Shown: piece by piece, positions 14,459 to 14,545 of the stretch
Layout of the letters: the number at the start of each line of letters is the position of its first letter
Position numbering within the stretch: the stretch's first letter is position 1
Source: Lentisphaeria bacterium
GTDB taxonomy: Bacteria > Verrucomicrobiota > Lentisphaeria > Victivallales > UBA1829
NCBI GenBank assembly: GCA_019408975.1
Contig: DXVA01000082.1
Location: 1-14,545, forward strand
Direction: 5' to 3'
Length of the DNA: 14,545 nucleotides
Made by a program: the position numbers and the translations under genes
The notes under the pieces: model-generated
Databases searched by the model: none
What the model was told of the DNA's origin: nothing
The model's input: only the letters and a program-made list of their open reading frames with translations

Positions 14459-14527
14459 GTGCTAAATTATCATGGAAGGGTAAAATTTTATAAATAAATG
14501 AAAAATCATTTGCTTAATATGCCGGAA

Positions 14528-14536
14528 TGGTATAAT
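14528..14536 (+). promoter_or_regulatory. Extended -10 promoter facing right, out of the window
   Basis: TGG followed by a perfect TATAAT (14531-14536) forms an extended -10 (TGN-TATAAT). The -35 is weak (TTGCTT, 15 bp upstream), as is common with extended -10 promoters. Transcription would start near 14543, so the gene served lies beyond the right edge and is divergent from the EEP gene. Confidence 0.45.
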
Positions 14537-14545
14537 ATATTGCAT

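Noticed and set aside
14528..14545. Sigma-54-like -24/-12 site at the right edge (TGG...TTGCA)
   Set aside because: Spacing between GG and GC is 11 bp instead of the strict 10, and the CAC of TGGCAC is missing; the extended -10 reading explains the same bases better.
1..14545. tRNA, rRNA, CRISPR array, transposon ends or phage integration site
   Set aside because: No cloverleaf, spaced repeat array, transposase or long terminal inverted repeat was seen; genes fill nearly the whole window.

Overview
The window looks like chromosomal core-plus-accessory DNA of a Gram-negative bacterium, with moderately GC-rich genes and AT-rich spacers. My tentative guess is the PVC superphylum, Lentisphaerae/Victivallales-like. 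The reasons are the mix of a Gfo/Idh/MocA dehydrogenase, a zinc-ribbon Hanks-type kinase, sigma-54 and a WaaP/Kdo-kinase-like protein (which implies an LPS-type envelope), plus the style of the proteins. There is no ribosomal marker to prove it. No tRNA, rRNA, CRISPR array, insertion sequence or phage gene was seen. Coding density is high: the longest gene-free stretches are about 175 bp (12488-12662), 153 bp (14393-14545), 135 bp (1-135) and 126 bp (7158-7283), and none exceeds 300 bp.

Layout. (1) 1-3314, plus strand: a regulatory leader with hairpins and a 22-bp palindrome touching the start codon, then a Gfo/Idh/MocA oxidoreductase with a Cys4 insert, then an Uup-type ABC-F ATPase whose start is at or just past the first gene's stop codon. 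(2) 3380-7157, minus strand: rpoN (sigma-54), followed one base later by a large multi-pass membrane protein that looks like a very diverged STT3/GT-C glycosyltransferase. (3) 7158-7283: divergent promoter region with a near-consensus promoter for the next operon. (4) 7284-12487, plus strand: a compact four-gene operon of a YycJ/WalJ-like metallo-beta-lactamase-fold hydrolase, a membrane-anchored zinc-ribbon Ser/Thr kinase, a hybrid sensor whose histidine-kinase core has lost its phospho-acceptor His and ATP-binding motifs but keeps a receiver domain, and a small exported protein of unknown function. (5) 12663-13694 plus: a WaaP/Kdo-kinase-like protein. It converges on and overlaps by 37 bp (6) 13658-14392 minus: an endonuclease/exonuclease/phosphatase (EEP) family protein, whose promoter carries two identical 9-bp elements exactly 20 bp apart. 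An extended -10 promoter at the right edge points to a gene beyond the window.

The most interesting part is region 4. A Ser/Thr kinase gene overlaps by 4 bp (ATGA) the gene of a 'dead' histidine kinase with a retained receiver domain, with a secreted protein behind it and a WalJ homologue in front. Because the histidine kinase cannot work in the ordinary way, the simplest model is that the Ser/Thr kinase supplies or controls phosphorylation, and the hybrid protein acts as a membrane sensor/adaptor. This is inference from gene order and lost motifs, not something the sequence proves.
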